From UBA2965 sp036526135 (GTDB taxonomy: Bacteria > Pseudomonadota > Gammaproteobacteria > Pseudomonadales > Azotimanducaceae), in assembly GCA_036526135.1 (NCBI GenBank), contig DATCZA010000006.1, positions 1 to 21,881 of the forward strand: a stretch of 21,881 nucleotides of DNA. The letters run 5' to 3'. Shown one piece after another: positions 1-8,789 of the stretch. Under the pieces are notes generated by a model. The model was not told where the DNA came from and did no database searches. It saw nothing but the letters and a program-made list of their open reading frames with translations. A program made the translations under genes and the position numbers. Numbering within the stretch: the stretch's first letter is position 1; every line of letters begins with the position of its first letter.

Positions 1-1906
1 GGACGTACCAGATCGGCGATGACCAGACGCGCTCCTGAATCGTAGCCTGCAAGTCCGCTCTGGGTTCCACCCCGGCCCGGACCGCGTCCCAGGTAGACCA
101 GCGACAGGTGGGGTTCTCCAGCGCGCGCACGTAGTAGAAGGCCATCTGGCCGGCATCGAACTCGGGATCCTTCCAGAGACTCTCCAGCTCGGCGGCGCCC
201 ACGTTCTGGCTGATGGAGCAGTCGGCGAGATTCACGCGGGCGCCGTTGTCCGGGCATCTGTGGGTCGCCTCGTCGACCTCGAGGCCGTCCGAGCACGCCA
301 CGTCGAACACCTTTTCCTGGCTTCTTCCCTCTGCGTCGATCCATCCCTTGATGACCTGAAGACGCTGCAAGCGCGCCGACGCCGGGTCACTCAGAGCCCA
401 GAGGAAAAAGTGCGGCGCGGTATCGGTATCGCCGCCGACTAGATCGCCGCCCATGGGAACGCCGTCGCGATAAAGCGCGCTGATCCGGTCGGGCCCTGCC
501 TGCTCCGCTGCCTCCAGCCCGAAGCCCGCGAAGAACCGGACCTGCATGCGCGGGCCGGTGGTGGCGAAGGTCTCCTTACGACGGAACGCGTCGTATATGT
601 CTTCACGCGTGTTCGCCTCCGCCCATACCCCGGCGAGCCCGGACGCGCCCCAATCCTGAAACGTTGCAACATCTCCGCCCACGTAGAGGTTGCCGTCGGC
701 GTCGGGCTCGTCCATGGGCACGGAGCCGCGCTGGACGGAGGTCGCATCCACGATGCCGACCTTGCTCCAATAGTTGGCCTCGTCGAAGGAGCCCGCGCCA
801 ACGTGGGTGTCCGACGAGCCGATGAGGCCGAACCGGTACGGGTTGAATCCCTGCTCTGCCTGCATGGCCAGGCCGTTGAGGTAAGCCTCTCGAACATAGC
901 TGCCGGCCGCCCTGCTGGGCTCCACGGTCGCCACCTTGACCTCCATCAGCTCGAAGTCGGCCCACTCGTCGTTGGGCGAAAGCAGGGGATGGGCGTCAGA
1001 CGTGCCCTTGACCTGCGTGATCTCCACCAGGGGCTCGTTGCGCATCCGCTGCTCGGCGTAAGCCGCGTCCATGGGCGAGCCGTCCACACGGGTCAGCTCG
1101 AACATCAGCCCGTCGGAGCCGTTGGAGTTGTGAGGAATCGCCAGCGCTTCCACGCCCTGGCCGCGCTGGGCGTCCATCCACGCCCACAGGTCCTCCGGGT
1201 TGCCGGAGTCCATGCTGGAGAACGGCAGCTCGGGGGCGGCGCCCCGAAAAACCACGTTGCGGTGAAGGTTCTGCCGCTCGGCTCCCCCTGCGGTGTATTC
1301 GTACGCCACGAAGCTGGTAAACCGGCCCGGATCGTTGTGGCGCTCGGCAGCAGCCACGGTTTCCTGCCACGCAGAGCGAAGCACCGCGGGATCGAGCAGA
1401 TCGTCCGGACCATCGAGCTGCTTGCGCAGATAAGGAAACATGGCCTGGAACGCCTCTAGACGCGATGCAGGAGTCTCCGCCTCGCGGATGCCAACCGCTA
1501 TCGGGTGCTGGCCGGCCCGGGTTTCGGGGTTGCTCATCTCCTCCAACATGCCCATGTACATGGCGTGATCCGTCACTCCCAGAAAATCCAGGGGCCGGTC
1601 CAGCTGCATCTGGAAACCGGCGGGATGATCGATGGGCTCGCCCAGAGCATAGGCGTAAGCCGAGTCCGGCGTGGAGCGCGTGCCGAAGATGAAAGCGTCG
1701 AAAGACAGCCTCGTGTGCACGTGCAGGTCGCCGAAGTAGGCGTTGCGGGCGGAGTTTCGCTCGATCTCGGCCGCCGACACAGCACCGCTCGGCTCGGGCG
1801 GCTCGGCAGGAGCGGGTTCTTCGGTTCGAGAGCACCCCCACAGCGCCAGCAGGACGAGCAGTAGGGGCAAAACCAGCAGCCTTCCCCTGACGTGATCGCT
1901 CATCAT
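1..1906 (-). CDS. DUF3604 family lipoprotein, 3' end just off the window
   Basis: About 635 residues are visible. The start is ATG at 1906, directly followed by a second ATG; GGAGGGG lies 5 nt upstream of the first. A hydrophobic N-terminus ends in a lipobox (LWGC, Cys25), so it is probably a lipoprotein; Ser follows the Cys, which in the E. coli rule favours the outer membrane. Metal-binding-like motifs resembling PHP-type hydrolases follow: DLHVHT (His62, His64), VTDHA (Asp113-His114), IPHNSNGSD near residue 255 and GSSDTHVG near 360. The last visible residues, QERVWSSPIWYV, match the usual end of DUF3604 proteins, so only a few residues are missing. The biochemical role of the family is not established to my knowledge; a metal-dependent hydrolase is inference. 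It is divergent from the gamma-glutamyltransferase gene. Confidence 0.88.
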   Translation of the reverse strand, partial: MMSDHVRGRLLVLPLLLVLLALWGCSRTEEPAPAEPPEPSGAVSAAEIERNSARNAYFGDLHVHTRLSFDAFIFGTRSTPDSAYAYALGEPIDHPAGFQMQLDRPLDFLGVTDHAMYMGMLEEMSNPETRAGQHPIAVGIREAETPASRLEAFQAMFPYLRKQLDGPDDLLDPAVLRSAWQETVAAAERHNDPGRFTSFVAYEYTAGGAERQNLHRNVVFRGAAPELPFSSMDSGNPEDLWAWMDAQRGQGVEALAIPHNSNGSDGLMFELTRVDGSPMDAAYAEQRMRNEPLVEITQVKGTSDAHPLLSPNDEWADFELMEVKVATVEPSRAAGSYVREAYLNGLAMQAEQGFNPYRFGLIGSSDTHVGAGSFDEANYWSKVGIVDATSVQRGSVPMDEPDADGNLYVGGDVATFQDWGASGLAGVWAEANTREDIYDAFRRKETFATTGPRMQVRFFAGFGLEAAEQAGPDRISALYRDGVPMGGDLVGGDTDTAPHFFLWALSDPASARLQRLQVIKGWIDAEGRSQEKVFDVACSDGLEVDEATHRCPDNGARVNLADCSISQNVGAAELESLWKDPEFDAGQMAFYYVRALENPTCRWSTWDAVRAGVEPRADLQATIQERVWSSPIWYV

Positions 1907-1939
1907 CCTCACCCCTCCGAAGATCTCCACGTTTCAGAT

Positions 1940-1968
1940 AATGTAGCAGGCTCTTAGACCACTGTCGG
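1940..1968 (-). promoter_or_regulatory. candidate sigma70 promoter for the DUF3604 gene
   Basis: Read on the minus strand, CCGACA (1968-1963, 4 of 6 to the -35 consensus) is followed by a 17 nt spacer and TACATT (1945-1940, 4 of 6 to the -10 consensus). Transcription would begin about 27 nt before the ATG at 1906. The 80 bp divergent gap must hold promoters for both genes. The match is modest and unverified. Confidence 0.3.
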
Positions 1969-1986
1969 CAGCGAGCGCCGGGGGAC

Positions 1987-3693
1987 ATGCGCAACATCCC
2001 AGCCACCAGTATCAAGCTTGTCCTGTGCGCTCTCGTGCTCGCGGCTTGCACACCCTCTGCGGGCGTCATTGACAAAGGCGAGCCCGCGACGCCCCAAGCG
2101 GCCGTTGCCATGCCCGCCACTCACGCCCGGGCGGTCGCCGCCGCCGTGCTCCGGAACGGAGGCAACGCCGTGGATGCTGCCGTCGCGGCCGCCTTCACCC
2201 TCGCCGTGGTGCAACCCGAGGCAGGCAACATCGGCGGCGGCGGGTTCATGACGATCTTCATGGATGGGGAAGCCAGGTTCCTGGACTACCGGGAGACCGC
2301 CCCCGCTGCGGCGAGCCGCAACATGTTCCTGGGCCCGGACGGAAAGCCGGATGCCGATGAGAGCCTGGTGGGCCATCGGGCCTCCGGCGTGCCAGGAACC
2401 GTGGCCGGCCTGTGGGCCGCTCACCAGCGCTACGGGACCCGAACGTGGGCTGAGCTGGTCGCACCCGCCGTGGACCTGGCTCGGAACGGCTTTACGGTCT
2501 ATCCCGCCCTCGCCCAATACGCTCGGGAGGCACTTACGGACCTCGCCGGCACGAACTTCGCTGCCCACTTCGCCGCGCTGACGACCACCAGGCGTTTTCG
2601 GCAGCCGGACCTGGCCGACACCCTCCAACGCATCGCAGAGAACGGGGCAGACGAGTTCTACCGCGGCCGCACGGCCAGACTCTTGGCCGCGGAGATGGCA
2701 CGCGGCGGCGGGCTGATCACCAGAGAAGACCTGGCGGGCTACCGCGCCATATGGCGCGATCCCATCGACTTCCGCTGGCGCGACTACCGGGTGCTCACGG
2801 CTCCGCCCCCGAGTTCGGGCGGCGTGGCCATCGCCCAGCTGCTGAAGATGTACGAGGCCCGCGGCGGCGATTTCGCGGATCTCGGGCACAACTCCGCCGC
2901 CTATGTGCATCTCAATGCGGAACTGGCGAAGCGCGTCTTCGCCGACCGGGCCGTTTATCTGGGGGACCCCGACTTCGTCTCCGTGCCGGTCGATTCGCTG
3001 ATCGACGATGACTACCTTCGCGCCCGGGCAAGCGAAGCCAACCCCGCGCAGATCACTCGTCCGCGTCCGGTTCCCGTCATCGCCGAGCACAACGACACCA
3101 CCCACTTTTCCATCGTCGACGGGGCCGGCAACGCCATCGCCAACACGTACACCATCAACACGTCTTTCGGCAGCGGCGTGGTCGTCACGGGGGCCGGGTT
3201 TCTGATGAACAACGAGATGGACGACTTCGCCGTGGCGCCGAACTCGCCCAACTACTTCGGCCTGGTGGGCAGCGAGGCCAACGCCATCGCGCCCGGCAAG
3301 CGCATGCTTTCCTCGATGTCGCCCACCATCGCGCTGCGCGACGGCAAGGTCGCGCTGGTCGTCGGCGCCATGGGCGGCTCGGCCATCATCACCTCGGTCT
3401 ATCAGGTGATGCTCAACCTGGAAGCCTTCGGGATGGAGGCGCCGGAAGCGTTGGCAGCAACCCGCGTGCACCACCAGTTCCCTCCCGACGATCTGATAAC
3501 GTACGACCCGTCGGGCGCCCTGCCGACCGAAGCCGTCGCGGGCCTTGAGGCGCTCGGCTATCGGGTTGAGCCCCACTCCTGGGCGTTCGGCAACGTTCAG
3601 CTCATCTGGCGCAACCGCGAGGGCGTGCTGCAGGCGGCATCGGACGAGCGCTTCTCGGGCGCGAGCGAGGTGCTGCGAACTCCACCGCCTTGA
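1987..3693 (+). CDS. ggt: gamma-glutamyltransferase (lipoprotein type)
   Basis: 568 residues, the normal length. The enzyme cleaves the gamma-glutamyl bond of glutathione and related compounds and transfers the glutamyl group to water or amino acids. It matures by autocleavage into two subunits. The cleavage/nucleophile site is visible at Thr371 in NDTTHFSIVDG. Other hallmarks are present: GNAVDAAVAAAF, DYRETAP (Arg102, alpha-carboxylate binding), the MNNEMDDF segment, the lid-loop region FGLVGSEANAIAPGKR, LSSMSPTI (paired serines) and GAMGGSAIIT. The N-terminus ends in a perfect lipobox (LAAC, Cys21) followed by Thr, so the enzyme is predicted to be lipid-anchored rather than soluble in the periplasm. 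A GGGGG stretch lies just before the ATG. It ends 12 bp from the convergent DUF748 gene, with no obvious terminator between. Confidence 0.95.
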   Translation: MRNIPATSIKLVLCALVLAACTPSAGVIDKGEPATPQAAVAMPATHARAVAAAVLRNGGNAVDAAVAAAFTLAVVQPEAGNIGGGGFMTIFMDGEARFLDYRETAPAAASRNMFLGPDGKPDADESLVGHRASGVPGTVAGLWAAHQRYGTRTWAELVAPAVDLARNGFTVYPALAQYAREALTDLAGTNFAAHFAALTTTRRFRQPDLADTLQRIAENGADEFYRGRTARLLAAEMARGGGLITREDLAGYRAIWRDPIDFRWRDYRVLTAPPPSSGGVAIAQLLKMYEARGGDFADLGHNSAAYVHLNAELAKRVFADRAVYLGDPDFVSVPVDSLIDDDYLRARASEANPAQITRPRPVPVIAEHNDTTHFSIVDGAGNAIANTYTINTSFGSGVVVTGAGFLMNNEMDDFAVAPNSPNYFGLVGSEANAIAPGKRMLSSMSPTIALRDGKVALVVGAMGGSAIITSVYQVMLNLEAFGMEAPEALAATRVHHQFPPDDLITYDPSGALPTEAVAGLEALGYRVEPHSWAFGNVQLIWRNREGVLQAASDERFSGASEVLRTPPP

Positions 3694-3705
3694 CGCTCAC
3701 GCAGC

Positions 3706-6078
3706 TCAGAGCATGATTTCCACCCGCGGCCCTTCCTCGGATTCGGCCTCGTATTCCGGGTGACAGCGAAACAGGCGCGCGGCCGGTATGCCGCGCACGT
3801 CGATGAGGTAGTCGTGCACGGCCGAGCCCCGGGCCCTGGCAAGCTCGAGCAGGGCTGCCTCATCAACGACGGCCGGGGCACCATCCGCGCTCGCGCTGCC
3901 GTCCCCCTCCACCGCTTCCGCCGCTGCCACATCCTGGACAGCGGCGACGCCACAGAACGTCAGGTGCAGACGGGGCCGTTCCAGCAGCAGGCCGGCGAGC
4001 TTGTCCAGATAGCTCGTGCCCAGCTCGCTGAGCGACCGCGCGCCGGGCTCGAAAGCCACCGGGTCGAAACGGGGCCGTGCCGCCTTTCCCGCCATCTTGC
4101 CAACGAACATGATAGTGCCCAGCGGCTGCAGCGCGTTCGTTGCGACGCTGAGCGCCGCGCGCTGCAGCGCGTTCTGCATGGCCAGCCGCACGATGTCGCC
4201 AGTGCCGAATTTCGGATCGTGGATGCTGCCGGAGATGGGCAGATCGAACTTGATCCGATCGTCCCCGTCCCGAAGCAGATCCAGAGCAACGTCCAGCGGC
4301 ATGCCGAGACCCTCTTCCACGAGCCCCGGATCGCCCGACCGTTTGACGCCCACCTTCAGCTTCTCCAGAAGCACGGCGTTCTCGGCTGCGACCTCGTCGC
4401 CGTTGATTCCCAGCTGGGTCTGGATCGAAAGGCGGCCCCGGTCCACCCGGTAGTTTGGCAGGTAGGGGGTCAACTGGCTGAGATCGAAATGGACGACTTC
4501 CAGGTCTGCCTTCACCTGCCGGGCGTCAGCGAACAACGCCAGATCCCCGGTAGCGGAGAGCTGCGCGCCATTCTGGGTGAGCGCGACGTCCAGGACCATG
4601 GGCCCGGCAGCCGGGCCGATACCCAGATCGGCAAGCCGAAATCTGTCGATGACGAGCTCCATGGTCACCTGCGGCTCGACGGATAAGTCCTCCAAACCCA
4701 GGGCGCTGTTTCCGCCGATGCTCACTGCCCCCACATGAAGCTCGAACGACGGCGCGCCGTCATCGGCACCCGGCGCCGCTTCCGGCTGAGCAGACGGCTC
4801 CTCGGCGGCAGCCGGCCCAAGCAGCATGAGCCGACCTTGCTCTCCACGCCGTAACCGGGCCACGAGGTCGTCCAGGGAGACCTCCCCGATTCTCAACGCG
4901 CGAGCGCTGGTATCGAGTTCGATGCCCTCCACGGAGGCCGAGCCCACCGACAGCCCGACGACCTCTTCCTCTTCCAAAAGCCTGAGGCCGCGGACCGAGA
5001 GGGTGTCAGACGACGCGCGCTCGAGCCCGTCGACGCGCACCGACGGCGCCTCCATGGTCTCTAAACCCAGCAACCGGGCAGGCCAGTCCCTATGGTCTAC
5101 GAGGAGGTCGCTCGCGGCCACGCCGATCTGCCCGGAGATCGCAGGGGGCGAGTCACCCGATTGAATTTCGATCTCCCCGGCCAGATCGACGTCGAGACTC
5201 AGCTTACCCAGATCGATCTGCAGGGGATGCAAACCGAAGGCTATGTCATCAACCCCCACCGTCCCGGCCACGTTGCCGAACAGCCGCCCGGAAGCCTCTC
5301 TGCGCAGCTGCCCGCCCAAAGAAAGCGATAGCGATCCGCCCGGCGACTCGATACCTAGATCGGCCACCAGCGGAGCAAACGCGGCAACATCGAAAGCATC
5401 CACGTCGATCGATATGGTGGCGCGCCGCTCGTCTGCGAACGCGAACACCTCCGCCTCCAGCCCAACCGGCGCCCCGTTCAGCTCGAGCTCGGCAACCAGC
5501 CGAGCGGCCCTCTCGGGTTCCCAGGTGACCATGCGATCGATGGTCAGAGAACGGATGTAGAGCCGATCGCTGAGCATCCCGTCGTCGTAGGTAAGGGTCA
5601 CGTTCTCCACCAGGAGTCCGGCTAAGCCGAGCCTGGGACGCGGTGATCCGGCGGGACCCTCGCCGTCGCTCTCCACTTCCTGTTCCGCCTGGGCCAGGGG
5701 GAACATCAGGCCACCCACGGAGAAGCGCCCGTCCGGCATCCGCCGCACGTCCAGGACGGCATCCCGCAGGATGGCCCGCGAAACCATCACCCGCCCGGTA
5801 ACGAGGCCGAGCAGCTCCAGATCCAGCTCCAGCATCTCGAAGCTGCCCGACTCATCGGCGGCGCCGGGAGCATCCAGATACTCGACCCGTACCCTGCCGG
5901 TGAAGGGGTTCAAGTCCACGTCGGTGATACGGGCCTCGGCAACGCCGCGATCACGCAGCCAGCCTTCCATGTAGCGCTTGATGGCCAGGGGCGCGGCCAG
6001 CCCGATGCTGATCAGCAGCAGGGCAATAACGGCCGGAATCCAGATCTTTCGGCTCACGCTGACGGGCAACGTCTGCAT
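3706..6078 (-). CDS. DUF748 / AsmA-like envelope protein
   Basis: 790 residues. One N-terminal transmembrane helix (about residues 12-34) is followed by a long periplasmic beta-rich region typical of AsmA-like proteins, with many repeats of the form 'leucine-rich strand, glycine, alternating polar residues'. The DUF748 signature falls in the last third: LPNYRVDRGRLSI near residue 541, then LPISGSIHDPKFGTGDIV and an IMFVGKMAG-type segment. The C-terminus (RARGSAVHDYLIDVRGIPAARLF) has the OmpA-like end often seen in DUF748 proteins. AsmA-like proteins are linked to lipid transport across the periplasm and outer-membrane homeostasis; the role of this one is inferred. A low-complexity Ala/Pro/Glu linker interrupts it near 4740-4810. 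It starts 4 bp after the stop of the upstream P450, so the two are surely cotranscribed. Confidence 0.88.
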   Translation of the reverse strand: MQTLPVSVSRKIWIPAVIALLLISIGLAAPLAIKRYMEGWLRDRGVAEARITDVDLNPFTGRVRVEYLDAPGAADESGSFEMLELDLELLGLVTGRVMVSRAILRDAVLDVRRMPDGRFSVGGLMFPLAQAEQEVESDGEGPAGSPRPRLGLAGLLVENVTLTYDDGMLSDRLYIRSLTIDRMVTWEPERAARLVAELELNGAPVGLEAEVFAFADERRATISIDVDAFDVAAFAPLVADLGIESPGGSLSLSLGGQLRREASGRLFGNVAGTVGVDDIAFGLHPLQIDLGKLSLDVDLAGEIEIQSGDSPPAISGQIGVAASDLLVDHRDWPARLLGLETMEAPSVRVDGLERASSDTLSVRGLRLLEEEEVVGLSVGSASVEGIELDTSARALRIGEVSLDDLVARLRRGEQGRLMLLGPAAAEEPSAQPEAAPGADDGAPSFELHVGAVSIGGNSALGLEDLSVEPQVTMELVIDRFRLADLGIGPAAGPMVLDVALTQNGAQLSATGDLALFADARQVKADLEVVHFDLSQLTPYLPNYRVDRGRLSIQTQLGINGDEVAAENAVLLEKLKVGVKRSGDPGLVEEGLGMPLDVALDLLRDGDDRIKFDLPISGSIHDPKFGTGDIVRLAMQNALQRAALSVATNALQPLGTIMFVGKMAGKAARPRFDPVAFEPGARSLSELGTSYLDKLAGLLLERPRLHLTFCGVAAVQDVAAAEAVEGDGSASADGAPAVVDEAALLELARARGSAVHDYLIDVRGIPAARLFRCHPEYEAESEEGPRVEIML

Positions 6079-6082
6079 CTCA

Positions 6083-7291
6083 TCATGTCGGATCGAAGCG
6101 AACTACCAGCTTCTTCAGGCCACGATGGGTGAAGCTGGGGACGTGGGCAAGATCATTCGGATCCCCTTCGAGACGCAGGTTGCCGAGCCGTTCGAGGAGG
6201 CGCTCGAAGGCAATCGCGCTTTCCAGACGGGCCAGCGGCGCGCCCGGGCAGAAGTGAATGCCCTGGCTGAAGGCGAGGTGACGCGAGGCGTTATCGCGCC
6301 GGACGTCGAATTCCGCCGCGTCGGCAAACTTGTCATCGTCCCGATTGCAGCAGCCGAAGATGACGCCCACCCCGGCTCCCGCGGGGATCGGCACGCCGTC
6401 GAGCTCCGTGTCCCGGGCGGCAGCTCTGAAGTGCGCCTGCACGGGCGACTCGATTCTCAGCACTTCCTCGACGAGGTTGGGGATCAGGCCGGGGTCCTCG
6501 CGCGCGGCCTGGAGCTGCTCAGGATGAGTGAGCAGGAGCCACATCCCGGACGCGATGGTGTTGGTGGTGGTCTCGTTACCTGCCACCAGAAACTGGATGA
6601 CGAGGCTCGTAAGCTCATCAATGTTCAGCGGCCGTGCGCCGTCGAAGCGGGCTCGGATCAGATCGGAGACGAAGTCGTCGCCGAGATTCGATCTGCGCTC
6701 CTCGATCATCTCGGTGACGTATGCGGCGAAATCCGCCTGCTCCGCGGCGATCTGCCGGCGTTGCTCCGGCGTGATCATGCCACCGAGGCTCGCGATCCCG
6801 TCCGACCAGCGCTTGAAGGTGCGAAGCATTTCCCGGGGCAGGCCCATGGCCTCGCAGATGACGATGAGCGGCAGGGGCACGGCAAAGTCGTGGACGAGCT
6901 CGCAGGTGCCGGTGCCGGCAAAGCCTTCGATCAGCTCGTCGGCGATCTCCCGGATGCGCGGTTCCCAGGAGGCCACCCGCTTGGCGGAGAAGGCCTTGTT
7001 GACCAGCTCGCGGTACTTGCGGTGCTCGGGGGGGTCCGCCGTGAGCAGCGTGCGCACCTCGCGCGGGTTCGACGGGTGGCTGCCGTCCGGGGATCTCGGC
7101 ACCGCCACGCCGGACTTCGACGAAAAGGTGTCCGTATCCTTGATCACCTGCATGGCGGTGTCGTAGTTGCCGACAAGGAAGAATCCGCGCTGCGGCACCC
7201 GGTAGACGCCGCGCTCCCGCAGCGCCCGGTAAAACTCGTACGGGCACTCGACGATGTCGGGATCCAGCGGATCGACGTCTTCAAGCTTCAT
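6083..7291 (-). CDS. cytochrome P450 (bacterial class I type)
   Basis: 402 residues from ATG 7291 (MKLEDVDPLDP), the usual length and N-terminus of soluble bacterial P450s. A longer in-frame start at 7348 would add 19 residues unlike the family, so I reject it; GGGAG lies about 10 nt upstream of 7291. Hallmarks: I-helix oxygen-binding motif AGNETT (237-242), ExxR pair Glu276-Arg279, and the heme loop FSQGIHFCPG with the proximal Cys348. It would monooxygenate a hydrophobic small molecule using electrons from a ferredoxin and reductase, neither of which is encoded nearby. The substrate cannot be read from sequence. It is the first gene of a two-gene unit with DUF748; the terminator at 7392-7418 separates it from the gene upstream. 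Confidence 0.95.
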   Translation of the reverse strand: MKLEDVDPLDPDIVECPYEFYRALRERGVYRVPQRGFFLVGNYDTAMQVIKDTDTFSSKSGVAVPRSPDGSHPSNPREVRTLLTADPPEHRKYRELVNKAFSAKRVASWEPRIREIADELIEGFAGTGTCELVHDFAVPLPLIVICEAMGLPREMLRTFKRWSDGIASLGGMITPEQRRQIAAEQADFAAYVTEMIEERRSNLGDDFVSDLIRARFDGARPLNIDELTSLVIQFLVAGNETTTNTIASGMWLLLTHPEQLQAAREDPGLIPNLVEEVLRIESPVQAHFRAAARDTELDGVPIPAGAGVGVIFGCCNRDDDKFADAAEFDVRRDNASRHLAFSQGIHFCPGAPLARLESAIAFERLLERLGNLRLEGDPNDLAHVPSFTHRGLKKLVVRFDPT

Positions 7292-7391
7292 CTGCGGTTC
7301 ACTCCCACCCCCCGATGCGATTCTGCGCGGAGCGCTGCCGGCGCGCAATCGGCCCGGACGTCAGCCTCGCCCCACAAGTAACCGAGCGGCC

Positions 7392-7418
7392 AAAAAAAGA
7401 GGGTGCCGAAGCACCCTC
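7392..7418 (-). terminator. intrinsic terminator with UUCG tetraloop
   Basis: On the minus strand an 8 bp perfect stem (GAGGGTGC / GCACCCTC) closes a TTCG loop and runs straight into seven T residues. It lies 37 nt past the stop codon of the secreted protein gene at 7455-8615 and ends that transcript before the P450. A smaller hairpin, TGTTC-TTCT-GAACA, sits just before it at 7428-7441. Confidence 0.92.
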
Positions 7419-7454
7419 CAATCCGCCTGTTCTTCTGAACAGTGTCCTGTCGAT

Positions 7455-8615
7455 CTACTCCTCGCCGGAGACGAACGAGCAAACCTCAGCGTGCGCCACC
7501 ACCCAGAATTCCTCGGCATCCACCGTCACCGGGCTCATGCTGTAAGCATAAACCTCGGCCTCGCTCTGATCGAGGACGTAGGTGTACTGGCCAGGGGCCG
7601 TCGTGAGGAGTTCCCCCTCAGCACCGATGAATATGTGCACGGATCCGGGGAGCAGCTGGGTCGGGTCGTTCTCCGCGGTGCTCGAGATGAACCATTCCGG
7701 ATTCATGTTGTAGCTGACCGCGACGTTGTGATGCTTGAAGTCCACCTGGTTGGCCTCGTAGGCGGTATCCCAGCTCACGGTGACCACACCAGCCAGAGCG
7801 CCTTTGGATATGTCGTTCTGACCGGCTCCCGCGTAGAGCGGGAAGGACTCCGAGTTGGCGACGAACCCTTTGCCGAACGGCCCGAGCAGCCAGCCCCAAC
7901 GATTGCTGTTGAAGTCAAGGTGGGGCCAGGTCTCAAAAGTGTAATCCCCTTTGGCGAAGGCTGTCTCGCACTTAAAGCTACCTTCGCAGTTGACCTTCAT
8001 GTCGAACATACCGGCAAAGCCCCAGTTCCCGCGCGGGCGCTCATGGGGGTCTTCAGGATCCACGAGGATGTAGTTGGGGAAGCTCACCATCTGCCCATCG
8101 ATCTCCATCTCTCCCCAGCTGACGGCCCAAGCGCCTTCGGTTTGGCCTTCGGGGCCCGTGACATCGGCGTGGGCAACGATGTTGAACTCGGACCCACAGA
8201 GATCACCATGCTCGAGATAGTCGATGCCGTTCAACGGCAGGCTGAAGACGTAGGTCGAGGTGTTCAGGCCACTCGTGTTGTAGGTGAAGTGCCCGAGCTT
8301 CGGATTGCCGCAGTCGTAAGGATCCTTGGGATCGGTCATGGGAAAATTCGGACCGAGCGGACACGAATTCACCGAAAGCTCTTCTTCCGTCGGCTTGTCG
8401 TCGAAGAAGAAGTGAACAGAGTTGATCGACCAGCCGGCGATCACCGTGTACTCGACCTGCACGCTGTCATCGGCAACGCCGACGCAAACGGTACCGACGA
8501 GGGTATGCTGGCCTGCAATCAGGTCGGCACAGGCCTTGCCGAAGGCCTGACCGCCTAACACGAGAAGCAAAGCGGCGAGGCCGCCTCCGCTGAGCCACTT
8601 CGGGATTCTCTTCAC
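7455..8615 (-). CDS. secreted protein with two copies of an extracellular beta domain
   Basis: 386 residues from GTG 8615. I chose this over an in-frame GTG at 8624 because a perfect AGGAGG overlaps the earlier codon but sits 8 nt from this one. A Sec signal peptide (basic start, then LAALLLVLGGQAFG) should be cleaved near residue 26. Eight cysteines remain, consistent with disulfides outside the cytoplasm. Two related segments are visible: residues about 32-168 (AGQ..GTV.V, VEYTVIAGWSI, HFFF, GHFTYN, IVAHADV, GAWAVSWG) and about 259-379 (AGQ, GVVTVSW, VAVSYNMNPEWFI, VHIFIG, PGQYTY, VVAHAEVC). The pattern resembles a recurrent domain I recall from bacterial secreted proteins (GTVTV..., W..., HLYVG, PGQFPY, AHAVV, ETAW), whose function is unknown to me. 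It is monocistronic. No enzyme motif is visible. Confidence 0.85.
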   Translation of the reverse strand: MKRIPKWLSGGGLAALLLVLGGQAFGKACADLIAGQHTLVGTVCVGVADDSVQVEYTVIAGWSINSVHFFFDDKPTEEELSVNSCPLGPNFPMTDPKDPYDCGNPKLGHFTYNTSGLNTSTYVFSLPLNGIDYLEHGDLCGSEFNIVAHADVTGPEGQTEGAWAVSWGEMEIDGQMVSFPNYILVDPEDPHERPRGNWGFAGMFDMKVNCEGSFKCETAFAKGDYTFETWPHLDFNSNRWGWLLGPFGKGFVANSESFPLYAGAGQNDISKGALAGVVTVSWDTAYEANQVDFKHHNVAVSYNMNPEWFISSTAENDPTQLLPGSVHIFIGAEGELLTTAPGQYTYVLDQSEAEVYAYSMSPVTVDAEEFWVVAHAEVCSFVSGEE

Positions 8616-8623
8616 GAGATGCA

Positions 8624-8629
8624 CCTCCT
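8624..8629 (-). promoter_or_regulatory. Shine-Dalgarno AGGAGG that fixes the start at 8615
   Basis: AGGAGG on the minus strand ends 8 nt before the GTG at 8615. Its last base overlaps the upstream GTG at 8624, ruling that codon out as an efficient start. Confidence 0.8.
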
Positions 8630-8789
8630 AGTTGTAGAGAACGCGCATCCCCCTCGGCGCGACCGGCTCCTGTTTCTATGTCGGATTACCGATCTGAAGA
8701 TTCTGACGATTGGTGCTGGCGTTGTGGTAAAGGAGTGTGTCCGCTTTGTCCGGGTGGGCCCCGGTTACGTAGGGCAAATGCAAAAGTGT

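Noticed and set aside
1954..3576. 540-codon open frame antisense to the gamma-glutamyltransferase
   Set aside because: It mirrors the GGT gene, has low-complexity Arg/Gly/His composition and no recognisable domain; long antisense frames are expected opposite GC-rich genes.
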